A stretch of 64,000 bases of DNA, taken from an uncultured Candidatus Melainabacteria bacterium (GTDB lineage Bacteria; Cyanobacteriota; Vampirovibrionia; Gastranaerophilales; Gastranaerophilaceae). The notes beneath the pieces were generated by a model. The model was not told the DNA's origin, did no database searches, and saw nothing but the letters and a program-made list of their open reading frames with translations. The position numbers and the translations under genes were made by a program. This document shows, piece by piece, positions 17,270-26,416 of the stretch (within the stretch, counting starts at the first letter, position 1; each line of letters opens with the position of its first letter). The stretch lies in assembly GCA_934754505.1 (NCBI GenBank), contig CAKVIE010000011.1, forward strand, positions 1-64,000, read 5' to 3'.

Positions 17270-18149
17270 TTAAATTTTATATAAATTATCATTTATCCAT
17301 CCTTCTTCACAAGGATTATATAAACATTTATATAATGGATGTTCTTTTATTGCATCTATTGAATTTAAATCTTGATTACTTGGATTTTTAGATAAATAAT
17401 AAAGAATACTATTTGCAATGATATCGGCTATCAAAACAAGATTTTTATTTTCATCCGTTACATTTTTTATTTTATAATTTTTTAAATTGGTTCTGTAGTT
17501 ATAAATTCCATACAAACCAGATTCTATAACCTTTTTTGTTATTTTTTGATTATTTTTATCATATATAGTTACTTCATTTTTTGTATAATTAATATTTAGA
17601 AATTCTTCGATACTGTTTTTGAATTCATTGATAATTTTAGTTTCAATATTATCAGTTAATACAATTATTTCAAATTTATCAATCTGTAAAAACAATAATA
17701 ATTCTAAAGCTTTTGCGAATAATGATTGAAATAGCTTAGTATGTAAACGATACTTAGTCATATGATTGGAAATCGCAAATCTTTGATTATTCATTATTTT
17801 ATGTTCTTTTATAAATTGTTGAGTATTTTGATAATATTTACAAAAACCATTATGATGTATTGCCTCATAAATAAAATCCTTTACATTGAAGTAAAACATC
17901 AAAAACTTCTTTTCTTAAATTCATTTGGTTTTCTATTGATAAATCTGTTATATGAGTTTTACCATCAGAGTTTTTATATTTATTTGCAATATAATTTGCA
18001 ATATTTCTTATGTCATATAAACTTGTTTCAGAAATACAGTAACCAGCAAATACACCAATATCATTCTCTTGTCTTATTGTTTTATCTGAAAATCCTTTAA
18101 AACCGGATTCATCACAAATTAAGTATGTTTTAAGTATATTTTCAGTCAT
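17270..18149 (-). pseudogene. DUF3800 protein with frameshift
   Basis: Two overlapping minus-strand frames join into one DUF3800 protein of about 293 residues. The N-terminal piece has the family's CDESG motif; the C-terminal piece has LVLIADIIANSILYYL, where the second catalytic Asp lies. DUF3800 has an RNase-H-like fold and is often found on mobile and defence islands. The break is at a run of five T's on the coding strand near 17903-17907: one base added or lost restores the frame. It may be an assembly error or real decay. It lies just after mor, in opposite orientation, so it is cargo. Confidence 0.75.
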
Positions 18150-18261
18150 AATAATATCTAACCTTTCTTTTTGTTATATGATTTATAATTTAATAAAAAA
18201 TTTTTAGTTACCGACTCATCTTTTTGTAACTATTTTTTATACTTTTATAAAAGGTAAATTA

Positions 18262-19001
18262 TTATTCTGATTTTATTTTAAAATAGGAATCATCAACAAT
18301 TTTTATTTTGCAAAGTTCCTTATCTAACAAGGCTTTTTCATATTGTATTTTATTTTCGCTTGATTGAAGACTTAAATGTCTTGGTCTACCTTTTTTTGTG
18401 AGAGCAGAACAATTTTCTACATCATTTTTTGCATAAGTATAAATTTTAATATTTTCTTTAGCCTTATTTATAATACTAAAATATTCTTTATATAAATCAT
18501 TTTTTATATCACCACAAGCAACAAGTATTTCGTCACAATTGTTAAGTATTTCTTCAATAAAGAATCGATTTAAATTTTTATTAGTTTTAAACTTTTCACT
18601 ATTTATATTGCAGTCATAATAATCATTTGCCTTTTCACTGGAACCTTCTATATATGGGAATGTATTTAAAACAATTATTTGTTTATATCCTATTGCATTT
18701 GCAAGAACGATAAGATTTCTGATTGTTTGGTCAAATCTTGCTTTTTTACCTTTAGTTTTCGCAATATCAGCAGGAAAGGTATTAGCCGGATTCATAAGTA
18801 ATGTAGTTAGTGTACCTTTTTGGTTATTAGGCAAATCAATCAACAAACAAAACCTGTTTTCAGCGGTTGAATCATATATTCCATAGCCAGTTACTTCATA
18901 AATTTTTTTGTTTTTAAATAATTATCTGTAATTTGTTCCGACCAACCAAAAGAATCATTTCCTAATCGGTTTATAGTTTCTAATATAATATTTTTATTCA
19001 T
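18262..19001 (-). pseudogene. DUF1643 protein with frameshift
   Basis: A gene of about 246 codons starting at ATG 19001. The first 37 codons (starting MNKNIILETINRLG) are out of frame with the rest. A run of seven A's near 18901-18908 is the likely indel site. Beyond it the DUF1643 signature is intact: GIYDSTAENRFCLLI, TLLMNPANTF, then VLNTFPY, then a Rossmann-like segment DEILVACGDI. Function of the family is unknown; members are common on phage and plasmid islands. It pairs with the broken DUF3800 gene. Confidence 0.7.
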
Positions 19002-19054
19002 AAATCAATCACTAATATTTGTACTTATTTAAATTATCTATTAAAAATGTAGCA

Positions 19055-19228
19055 CTATTTATACTTTTTTTTCCAAGATCTTCGATAATTTCTAACATAA
19101 GTTCCGTTCTTCTTCATATATCCATTAACTTCATAGTCACGAAAAATTCTATTAATACCTAAATATTTTAATAATTTGTTTAATGTCAAAAGTCCTATGA
19201 ATGTAATTAAACCAATAAAAAATTCCAT
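19055..19228 (-). CDS. Small membrane-anchored basic peptide
   Basis: A 57-residue frame starting MEFFIGLITFIGLLTL: an N-terminal hydrophobic helix followed by a basic tail. The tail contains GYMKKNGTYVRNYRRSW, similar to the GT-V-R short motif of many small phage and island proteins. AAAGGGAAAAC precedes the ATG. It lies between the XRE regulator and the DUF1643 remnant, on the same strand as both. Function is unknown. Confidence 0.5.
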   Translation of the reverse strand: MEFFIGLITFIGLLTLNKLLKYLGINRIFRDYEVNGYMKKNGTYVRNYRRSWKKKYK

Positions 19229-19290
19229 TGTTTTCCCTTTAATAAAAACTTATAATGCATAATATGAAAAAAATAGCAAAAAGTATATTG

Positions 19291-19572
19291 TTAATTCAAT
19301 CCCGAAATAGTAAAATCTTTTCCTAAAATTTCTTTTGCTTCGTTAAGTAATGCTATCGGATCTATCCCTAATCCTTCTGCGATTTTCCACAAACTTGAAA
19401 GTTTAATATCATTGACAAGACCTTTTTCAATTAATCGCCAAGAATCTTTATGAATAGAACATTCAGCAGAAATTTTATATATTGTTTTCTTTTGTTCTAA
19501 TCTATGGTTTTTAATTATTTTACCAAGCACTTTAACAAGCCTGATGGTCGCATTTTTACTATAATCTTGCAT
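19291..19572 (-). CDS. XRE-family HTH regulator
   Basis: A 93-residue protein with one cro/CI-type HTH: KTIYKISAECSIHKDSWRLI then KLSSLWKIAEGLGIDP (about residues 29-75). It probably represses its own island genes. It is transcribed leftward, divergent from the decayed periplasmic-protein gene and upstream of the small membrane peptide and DUF1643 remnant. It may also influence the defence operon to its right, but no operator is obvious. Confidence 0.75.
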   Translation of the reverse strand: MQDYSKNATIRLVKVLGKIIKNHRLEQKKTIYKISAECSIHKDSWRLIEKGLVNDIKLSSLWKIAEGLGIDPIALLNEAKEILGKDFTISGLN

Positions 19573-19631
19573 AGTTAAATTTTAGTGCTAAATTTGTTTT
19601 TATAGACGACTACATTCGTCTATAAAATGTG

Positions 19632-19663
19632 TGTCCGCATTTGACATAGTGATATTTTATACT
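19632..19663 (+). promoter_or_regulatory. Promoter with TGTC-N7-GACA-N11-TATACT
   Basis: TGTC (19632-19635), 7 nt, GACA (19643-19646), 11 nt, TATACT (19658-19663). This matches the chromosomal sites at 565 and 2249 exactly in spacing. Its presence here suggests that this cargo segment came from the same kind of host. Confidence 0.6.
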
Positions 19664-19681
19664 GTTCTTTGTGAGGGCAAA

Positions 19682-20150
19682 ATGAAGAAATATATTGTAT
19701 TTTTAAGCATTATGATAACTTTAAGTGTGATACCTGTTTTTGCTGTTGAGTACGGCAAAACAAAAAACGGATTCAAATATCCGAAACACGCACACTACGA
19801 ATCAAGTTACCAACATGCCTGGTGTAAGGTACATAATGGCATCGAAGAGTATGAAACAACGATTTTACGAGGGTTGATTGCTTAACGGCAACCCACGCAG
19901 TCGAATTTGATTTCGCAAACAAATGGGCGGAATCTGTCGGACAAGCAGAGTATTATGCTTTAAAAACAGGCAAAAGAGGTATGGTCGTTTTGATTCTTGA
20001 AGATTCAAAAAAGGACTTTGTTTACCTATTCAGGATAAAGAAATTGGCAGAAATACATAATTTTGATGTCGAGTTCATAATCCCGGCAATCTTAAACCTT
20101 CAAGACGGCAAATGCCCTTATTCCACTGTAAGTGTCATAAAAAGGAATAA
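19682..20150 (+). pseudogene. Secreted nuclease-like protein, two frameshifts
   Basis: A signal peptide (MKKYIVFLSIMITL...FA) opens the frame. The product is recognisable as a small exported family with RVDCLTATHAVEFDFANKW, which looks like a PD-(D/E)XK-type acidic motif, and a CKCHKKE-like Cys ending. The motif sits one base out of frame with the signal peptide (break near 19855-19862). The Cys-rich end needs a second shift near 20125. Two independent breaks make true decay more likely than a single sequencing error. Its promoter is of the chromosomal type. Confidence 0.65.
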
Positions 20151-20178
20151 TAAATTATTCTTTACAACCATATTTGGC

Positions 20179-20184
20179 TATAAT
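20179..20184 (+). promoter_or_regulatory. -10 box of the BREX operon promoter
   Basis: TATAAT lies 38 nt before the first defence gene. The nearest -35-like word, TTTACA (20161-20166), is only 12 nt upstream; no hexamer at the standard distance is convincing. An activator may be needed. The ribosome site is TTAGGAAC. Confidence 0.4.
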
Positions 20185-20221
20185 ACAATAAAAATAACCA
20201 TTTTATTATTAGGAACATAAA

Positions 20222-23200
20222 ATGCTTGAAAACTCAATAAATATTGGACAGTATGAAAACAATAAAGTCAAGACTATTCGCATTCCATGGGATAAATATG
20301 AGGTAGTTTTACTTATTGATGCCTATAATAAAATTGTTAACAATCCTGAAAATCGCACAAATATTATTCAAAATCTTTCAATTAAATTAAAAAATAGAGC
20401 TAAGAATTATCTGCATATTGAAGTTGATGATACTTTCCGAAACTTCAATGGTGTTAATATGAGAATAGGAAATATTAAATATTTGTTTACTAACGGATTG
20501 AATGGCTTAAGTAGTTATTCGCAACTTGATAAAGAAATATATGAGTTATACAAAAATAATTATGGAGAATTTCGTAGGATTAAAGATATTGCTGAAAATC
20601 AAGCAAATATTCAAAATGTTAGTATAGGTATTAGTAATAAAAGTTATGAAAGAAACAGTAATACACCAGTCAATAATAGAACAATGCTTTCAGATAACAC
20701 ATATTTTGATTTTTCATCATTAAATCCACAAACAATTTTGAATAATGAAAATGAAATGGAACAAGATGCAAACACCTTAAGTTCCGCAAAAGTAGTCAAT
20801 AATATAGCTTTAAAACAAGATATGAAAGATATTAAAATTAAGGATACTGATTTATCTAAAAGAGCAATTAATGCTTTAACCAGAGTTGGTATTACTACAA
20901 TGTATGATTTAATAAATTGCAACGTAGATTTAAATGCTATATGTATATGTAACGTAGGGAAATATACATTGCAAGAAATAAACGAGTATATTACTCGTTT
21001 TTATACAGATATTTTAAAAACATCGGAAGAAATTGATGACAGAATTTATAATTTAAAAATTAATAAATTAAAATTACCTCAAAAAATACTTAATAAATTA
21101 TGGCTTGAAACAACAACTATTGGGGATTTTATTACTAAAAAAAACACAGATAATCTTAATAAAAAAGATATTGATATAATATATGAAGAATTAGGAACTT
21201 ACGGCATCAAAAAATTTAAAAATTATATTCCTAAGCATATTGAAACTCCGCAAACTTATTTCCTTAAAATTTCTGATGTTTTTGAAGATTCATGGATAAT
21301 AAATGCTTGTGATAAATACAATTTGAAAAATATTGGATTATTAGCAAATGTTTTTCCTGATATTTTTCTGCAAGACGAATATTTGATAACCCATGATGCA
21401 TTTAATGAAAAATTTCGTTTTATTGAAAATAAATTAAAAGAATTAGGTATATATAATACACCTGTCAAACTTTCTTATTTTGAAGAAGAGGAACTTTTAA
21501 AGAAAGATATATGCGAATTATGTAAAATTAATTATATTGATGTACTTGAAAAAAAAATGGAAGAAATTTTTCCAATATATTTTTCCGAAAGAGAACGAGA
21601 TGTAATTACAGAGCGTTATGGAATAAAAGATTGCAAAGAAAAAACACTTGAAGACGTTGGAAAATTATTAGGAATATCAAGAGAACGCGTTAGACAAATT
21701 GAGTCTAAAGCACTAAATCGATTGCGACGTGAATTTGAACATATAGAACAAGAAATAACCGAATTATTTTCATATTTAGGAAATGTTATTTCATATTTTT
21801 CAAAGGAAACATATAAATTTAAAAAGTTATTAAGTAGGCACCTCCCTAATGTCTATATTGATTATGAACATTGTTGTTTGTGGTCAAACAATAAAAATCA
21901 ATATCAAGATATAAAAGATGAAATAATGAAATTATTTGCTAATGAAGAAAATATATTTATAGTTTCCCTAATACAACAGAATATCCGTAGTGTTCTTGTA
22001 AAATATATAAATAATGAAACAGAAGCACAAAAAGCAAATTTTTCAAATTTTTATGAAAAAATATACTTTGATATAATAAATAACAAATTTATAAAACTCA
22101 ACGATAGTAGGTACAAAAAAAAGATATCAAACCAAACCCAATCTAAAGAGAATATAATATATTGGTTTGAACAAATATATAAAGAACCTATTCTTCTTCC
22201 ACAAAATAACAAAGAAGTATTAGTAAAAAATCTTGAACCATTATTTGAAAAATGTCCATATGCAAAGAAATTATGCTTAAGAAGAGTATCTGAGCAGATA
22301 ATAAAGCCAAATGCAGTCTTTTGTGGTTTTAGCAAATATATACACATTAATAATGTTTCTTATGATGCTAAGATTTTGAATGATATTATTGAAAAAATTA
22401 TAATTTTATTAAAAGAAAGTAATCATTCATCAATAATGAAAAATATCTTTGATAGATATAGTTATGAATGTAAAACCGCAGGAATTGAAGATGAATATTT
22501 TTTAATTGGATTAATTAAATATAAGAACGATCCACGTTTAGAATGTGATATTAGAAGAATGATGATTTCTTTATCAGATGAAAATGTTGAAAAAATACAA
22601 AAAAACAGTTCAATTAAGAAAGAAGACTCCTATAGCTTCAATATTTCGGAAGAAGATAAAAAAAATATTAAAGACATACTGCTATCAGATTTTTCAAAAG
22701 GATTTAGAAATAACGACTATATTCATTTAATGCAATTTAAAAACAAATTTCAACAAACATTTCACTATTCTTTATCCTTTGATGATAAAATGTTAGTAAA
22801 CTATATAAAATCAATAACTGTTGAGAAGAAGGGGGTTTTGTACTCAATAGAAAGCCTATTAGATGAAAAATTTACAAATGAAATATTAAATTTTATTGAA
22901 AAATGTTTTGATGAAGGAAAACAAATTATATATATTCAGGCAATATATAATCAATTCAATAATGATTTACTTAATTCTAATATTGTTGATAAAGATATGT
23001 TGCATTTATATTTAAAAAATGTTTTACCTGAAGATATGGTTTTAGGAGAATATATTCAAAAGGTTCCTTCAAAAGTAATTATTGATATAAGACAAATAGT
23101 AAAAAAAGATTTAGAAAATTTTCTTATTAATTCGTGTCGTCCAGTAACAAAAGAGGAAATTTATAAAAATTTATATAACTATACTCAAGAGCAAATTGAT

Positions 23201-24070
23201 TTTTGTTTAAATACTTCTACTGATTTTATTTCTAACCAGAACAAAATATTTTTTCATGAAAGTTTGATAAATATTAATGATGAACAGTTATACTCCATCG
23301 AAAAATTAATAGATCAATATTTGAATGAAAACGAATATTTGTCTATAAAAAAATTATACGAAAAGACAAAAAGAGTTATGCCGCAAATAATAGAAAAAAA
23401 TCCTTTTTTATTGGAAAGAGGATTTAAAAATTATATAAAAAACAAAATAGCTAATAAATTTAATTATGGGAAAACTTTAATTTTTAAAAAAGATAAACAT
23501 TATAATGCTCCAAAACTTTATCGTATATTTGGTGAAAAACATAATAGTTTTACTTTGGCAGATTTAAAGGAACTCAGTAATGACTTAAATACAATTATTT
23601 TATGGGATGAAATTTATGAAAACAGTATAAGAATTTCTCAAGATAAGTTTGTTCATAAATCAGATGACATTTTTGATATTGAAGCAACTGATATTGCCGT
23701 TCAAAGATTTTGTGGTGATATGCCTATGGCAATAAAACAAATTTCACATTTTGGAACTTTCCCTGATGCAAAATATCTTTGGAATAATTTTTTATTAGAA
23801 AGTTTTATAAATTCATATAGTAAAAGATATCGATTGGTTAATCAAAATTTTGCAGAAACAGATACTTTGGGAGCAATTGTAATCAAAGAATCTCGGATAA
23901 AAACTTATGATGATTTGTTTATCTATTTGTTAACTTATAATGATGTTACCTTAACCAACACGGAAATAGTAAATTATTTAAGAAATCAAGGTTATATTGC
24001 AAGAGAACACTACAAAAATATTGAGTTTATAATTAATCAAGTAATAGCAAATAAACGAGGAAATTATTAA
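20222..24070 (+). CDS. Large alpha-CTD-like / sigma-region-4-like protein of BREX locus
   Basis: A 1282-residue protein with no catalytic motif that I recognise. Residues 20-120 form a SANT-like block (IRIPWDKYEVVLLIDAY, later FRNFNGVNMRIG). Residues about 208-260 look like the RNA-polymerase alpha C-terminal domain (RAINALTRVGITTMYDL), and 277-335 and 350-410 may repeat this helix-hairpin-helix fold. Residues about 450-505 are a clear sigma-70 region 4: FSERERDVITERYGI, LEDVGKLLGISRERVRQIES. The last 770 residues are helical, unassigned. Both named modules contact promoter DNA in transcription. It is the first gene of the operon and touches the next (1-nt overlap), so a role in target recognition or regulation of the system is inferred. 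Confidence 0.7.
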   Translation: MLENSINIGQYENNKVKTIRIPWDKYEVVLLIDAYNKIVNNPENRTNIIQNLSIKLKNRAKNYLHIEVDDTFRNFNGVNMRIGNIKYLFTNGLNGLSSYSQLDKEIYELYKNNYGEFRRIKDIAENQANIQNVSIGISNKSYERNSNTPVNNRTMLSDNTYFDFSSLNPQTILNNENEMEQDANTLSSAKVVNNIALKQDMKDIKIKDTDLSKRAINALTRVGITTMYDLINCNVDLNAICICNVGKYTLQEINEYITRFYTDILKTSEEIDDRIYNLKINKLKLPQKILNKLWLETTTIGDFITKKNTDNLNKKDIDIIYEELGTYGIKKFKNYIPKHIETPQTYFLKISDVFEDSWIINACDKYNLKNIGLLANVFPDIFLQDEYLITHDAFNEKFRFIENKLKELGIYNTPVKLSYFEEEELLKKDICELCKINYIDVLEKKMEEIFPIYFSERERDVITERYGIKDCKEKTLEDVGKLLGISRERVRQIESKALNRLRREFEHIEQEITELFSYLGNVISYFSKETYKFKKLLSRHLPNVYIDYEHCCLWSNNKNQYQDIKDEIMKLFANEENIFIVSLIQQNIRSVLVKYINNETEAQKANFSNFYEKIYFDIINNKFIKLNDSRYKKKISNQTQSKENIIYWFEQIYKEPILLPQNNKEVLVKNLEPLFEKCPYAKKLCLRRVSEQIIKPNAVFCGFSKYIHINNVSYDAKILNDIIEKIIILLKESNHSSIMKNIFDRYSYECKTAGIEDEYFLIGLIKYKNDPRLECDIRRMMISLSDENVEKIQKNSSIKKEDSYSFNISEEDKKNIKDILLSDFSKGFRNNDYIHLMQFKNKFQQTFHYSLSFDDKMLVNYIKSITVEKKGVLYSIESLLDEKFTNEILNFIEKCFDEGKQIIYIQAIYNQFNNDLLNSNIVDKDMLHLYLKNVLPEDMVLGEYIQKVPSKVIIDIRQIVKKDLENFLINSCRPVTKEEIYKNLYNYTQEQIDFCLNTSTDFISNQNKIFFHESLININDEQLYSIEKLIDQYLNENEYLSIKKLYEKTKRVMPQIIEKNPFLLERGFKNYIKNKIANKFNYGKTLIFKKDKHYNAPKLYRIFGEKHNSFTLADLKELSNDLNTIILWDEIYENSIRISQDKFVHKSDDIFDIEATDIAVQRFCGDMPMAIKQISHFGTFPDAKYLWNNFLLESFINSYSKRYRLVNQNFAETDTLGAIVIKESRIKTYDDLFIYLLTYNDVTLTNTEIVNYLRNQGYIAREHYKNIEFIINQVIANKRGNY

Positions 24071-26394
24071 TGTATTCATATACTTGGGATATTGAAACGG
24101 GAGGAATATTATTAAATACAACACCTTTACTTTTTAGTAAGGAACCGAGACCTGTTTATTACAAAGAACTTGATATACTTGGTTTTGATAAATTTTGGAA
24201 TTATAAAAAAGACGATACAAAGCCTTATATGTGGGCTGAAGCAAATTCTTATTATTATTATGGTAGATTAGTTGCAAAAACCAAGGGTGGTTCAGTATAT
24301 AAAGCTCCGGAAATTGAAATTGTTGATGAGCCGGAACAAAACAACAAACCATTAAAGCAAGTAAACATTAATAAGATGATAGAAAAGAATAATGAAATAT
24401 TAGAAGCATTAGAACAGGAAACTATTAAAAAATTATATAATACTTATTTAGAATACAAAAAAAAGATTGATATTTTTTATGTTGCATTTAGTGGTGGTAA
24501 AGATAGTATTGTTGCATTAGATATTGTTCAACGGACATTACCTCATAACAATTTTAAAGTATTATTTGGAGATACAGGAATGGAATTTCCTGATACTTAT
24601 GATGTTGTCAATAATGTAAAAAAATATTGTAAAGAGCAAGACATAGATTTTGTAACTGCTAAATCTGTATACGAGCCAGAAGATACTTGGAATAAATTTG
24701 GTCCGCCAGCAACTGTTACTCGATGGTGTTGTAGCGTACATAAAACAGTTCCACAAATCATTACACTGAGAGAAATTCTTAACAAACCTGACTTTACAGG
24801 TATGGCTTTTATTGGTGTAAGGTCTGATGAAAGTTTGTCTCGTAGTTCATATAAATATTGTAGTGTCGGAGAAAAGCACAAAGGTCAATATAGTTGTAAC
24901 CCAATTTTAGTATGGAATTCAGCTGAAATATATTTATACATTTTTAAACATAAATTAATTTTCAATGAAACATATAAAAAAGGGAATAGACGTGCAGGTT
25001 GTTTAGTTTGTCCAAGAGCAGCAGAACGAAATGATTATATGACAAGAACATTGTATCAAAATGAATTTGATAAATTTCTAAATATAATAAAAAATTTATA
25101 CAGAAAAACATTTTCTACTGAAAAAAAATTAAATGAGTTTATTGCAAATGGAGGTTGGAAAGCCAGAAAAAATGGAAGAGACATTGAAGTAAAAATAAAT
25201 TATAAAGATATTATTAATGATGACTATCACATATTAACTATTGAAAATCCAAATACAGATTGGAAAGTCTGGATAAAAACGATTGGTATTTTATTAAATG
25301 ATTTTTCTCCATATAAAATACTGTATAAAAACAATGAATATAGTTTTTCATTAAATAACATAAAAAATGGATATGAAATTAAAATTGAGGCTAAAACGGC
25401 TAAAAGTAATCCAGAATTTGTAAAACTTTTAAAAAATGTATTTAAAAAATCAGCCTCTTGTGTTATGTGTAAGGAATGCGAAGCTGATTGTCATAATGGA
25501 AATATTAAAATGGATAATAACAAATTGGAAATAAGTGATAGATGTACCCATTGTGCACAATGTCATAAAGTTGAAAAAGGTTGTTTAGTATATAAATCAT
25601 TAGAAATGCCCAAAGGAGGAGTAAGAATGCAAAAAAATAAAAGTTTAAATTGCTATTCTCATCACGCACCTAAAATAGATTGGTTTAAACAGTTTTTTAA
25701 ATATAAAGAAAATTTTGACGAAAACCATACATTGGGTTCTCAAATGTTTAGTTTTTTCAAAAGATTTTTAAGAGATGCTGATTTAATTAGCTTAAAATGC
25801 AAGTACACTTCTTTTGCCAAAAAGATTGAACAATTAGGTTTAGATAATCAGCTTAGTTGGGCGTTAATGTTAGTAAATTTAGCTCAAACACCCCAGATAA
25901 ATTGGTATTTGCACAATGTTAGCCCAAATGAAAAATGTAAAAAAGGGTATTTTATTTCCATGATAACAGATACTGGTGCAAACGAAACTGCGGCAAAAGA
26001 TATTTGGGCTGCAATGAATAGATTTGTAGAATTGCCATTTAGTGATGTTGGATTAGGATTTATAGCACCTGATAAAAAAAATCCTGCTATTGTTCGTACT
26101 AAATGGAATAATCTTGACCCAAGAGTAATTTTATATGGCTTATATAAGTTTGCTGAAGCTTGTGATAATTACTATCAATTTACTTTAACAAGGTTGTTAA
26201 ATTATAATGCAGAAAGCAAAGGCATGAGTCCAACAGAAATCTTTGGTATTGAGAGAAAACAAATGCAAGAAATTTTACAAGGACTTTCAGTAAATTATCC
26301 AGAATATATCGTTGCAACATTTAATTTGGATTTAGATACAATTACGCTTAGAGATGATAAAAAATCTGAAGATGTTTTAGAATTATTTAATTAA
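24070..26394 (+). CDS. brxP: BrxP-type PAPS reductase fused to ferredoxin-like domain and DUF4007
   Basis: A 774-residue fusion. Residues 135-330 are a PAPS reductase/ATP-pyrophosphatase domain: P-loop SGGKDS (141-146), later TRWCCSVHK and GCLVCPRAAERN, whose cysteines may bind a cluster. Residues about 463-510 have a ferredoxin-like Cys set (CVMCKEC ... CTHCAQC). From about 530 onward it resembles DUF4007, ending with SPTEIFGIERKQMQEIL and a Leu-Asp-rich tail. DndC/SspD-type enzymes with this fold activate DNA for sulfur insertion. A PAPS reductase is the marker gene of type 4 BREX. It overlaps the preceding stop by 1 nt. Confidence 0.82.
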   Translation: MYSYTWDIETGGILLNTTPLLFSKEPRPVYYKELDILGFDKFWNYKKDDTKPYMWAEANSYYYYGRLVAKTKGGSVYKAPEIEIVDEPEQNNKPLKQVNINKMIEKNNEILEALEQETIKKLYNTYLEYKKKIDIFYVAFSGGKDSIVALDIVQRTLPHNNFKVLFGDTGMEFPDTYDVVNNVKKYCKEQDIDFVTAKSVYEPEDTWNKFGPPATVTRWCCSVHKTVPQIITLREILNKPDFTGMAFIGVRSDESLSRSSYKYCSVGEKHKGQYSCNPILVWNSAEIYLYIFKHKLIFNETYKKGNRRAGCLVCPRAAERNDYMTRTLYQNEFDKFLNIIKNLYRKTFSTEKKLNEFIANGGWKARKNGRDIEVKINYKDIINDDYHILTIENPNTDWKVWIKTIGILLNDFSPYKILYKNNEYSFSLNNIKNGYEIKIEAKTAKSNPEFVKLLKNVFKKSASCVMCKECEADCHNGNIKMDNNKLEISDRCTHCAQCHKVEKGCLVYKSLEMPKGGVRMQKNKSLNCYSHHAPKIDWFKQFFKYKENFDENHTLGSQMFSFFKRFLRDADLISLKCKYTSFAKKIEQLGLDNQLSWALMLVNLAQTPQINWYLHNVSPNEKCKKGYFISMITDTGANETAAKDIWAAMNRFVELPFSDVGLGFIAPDKKNPAIVRTKWNNLDPRVILYGLYKFAEACDNYYQFTLTRLLNYNAESKGMSPTEIFGIERKQMQEILQGLSVNYPEYIVATFNLDLDTITLRDDKKSEDVLELFN

Positions 26395-26416
26395 TTTCAA
26401 CAAGGAGCACCGAAAA

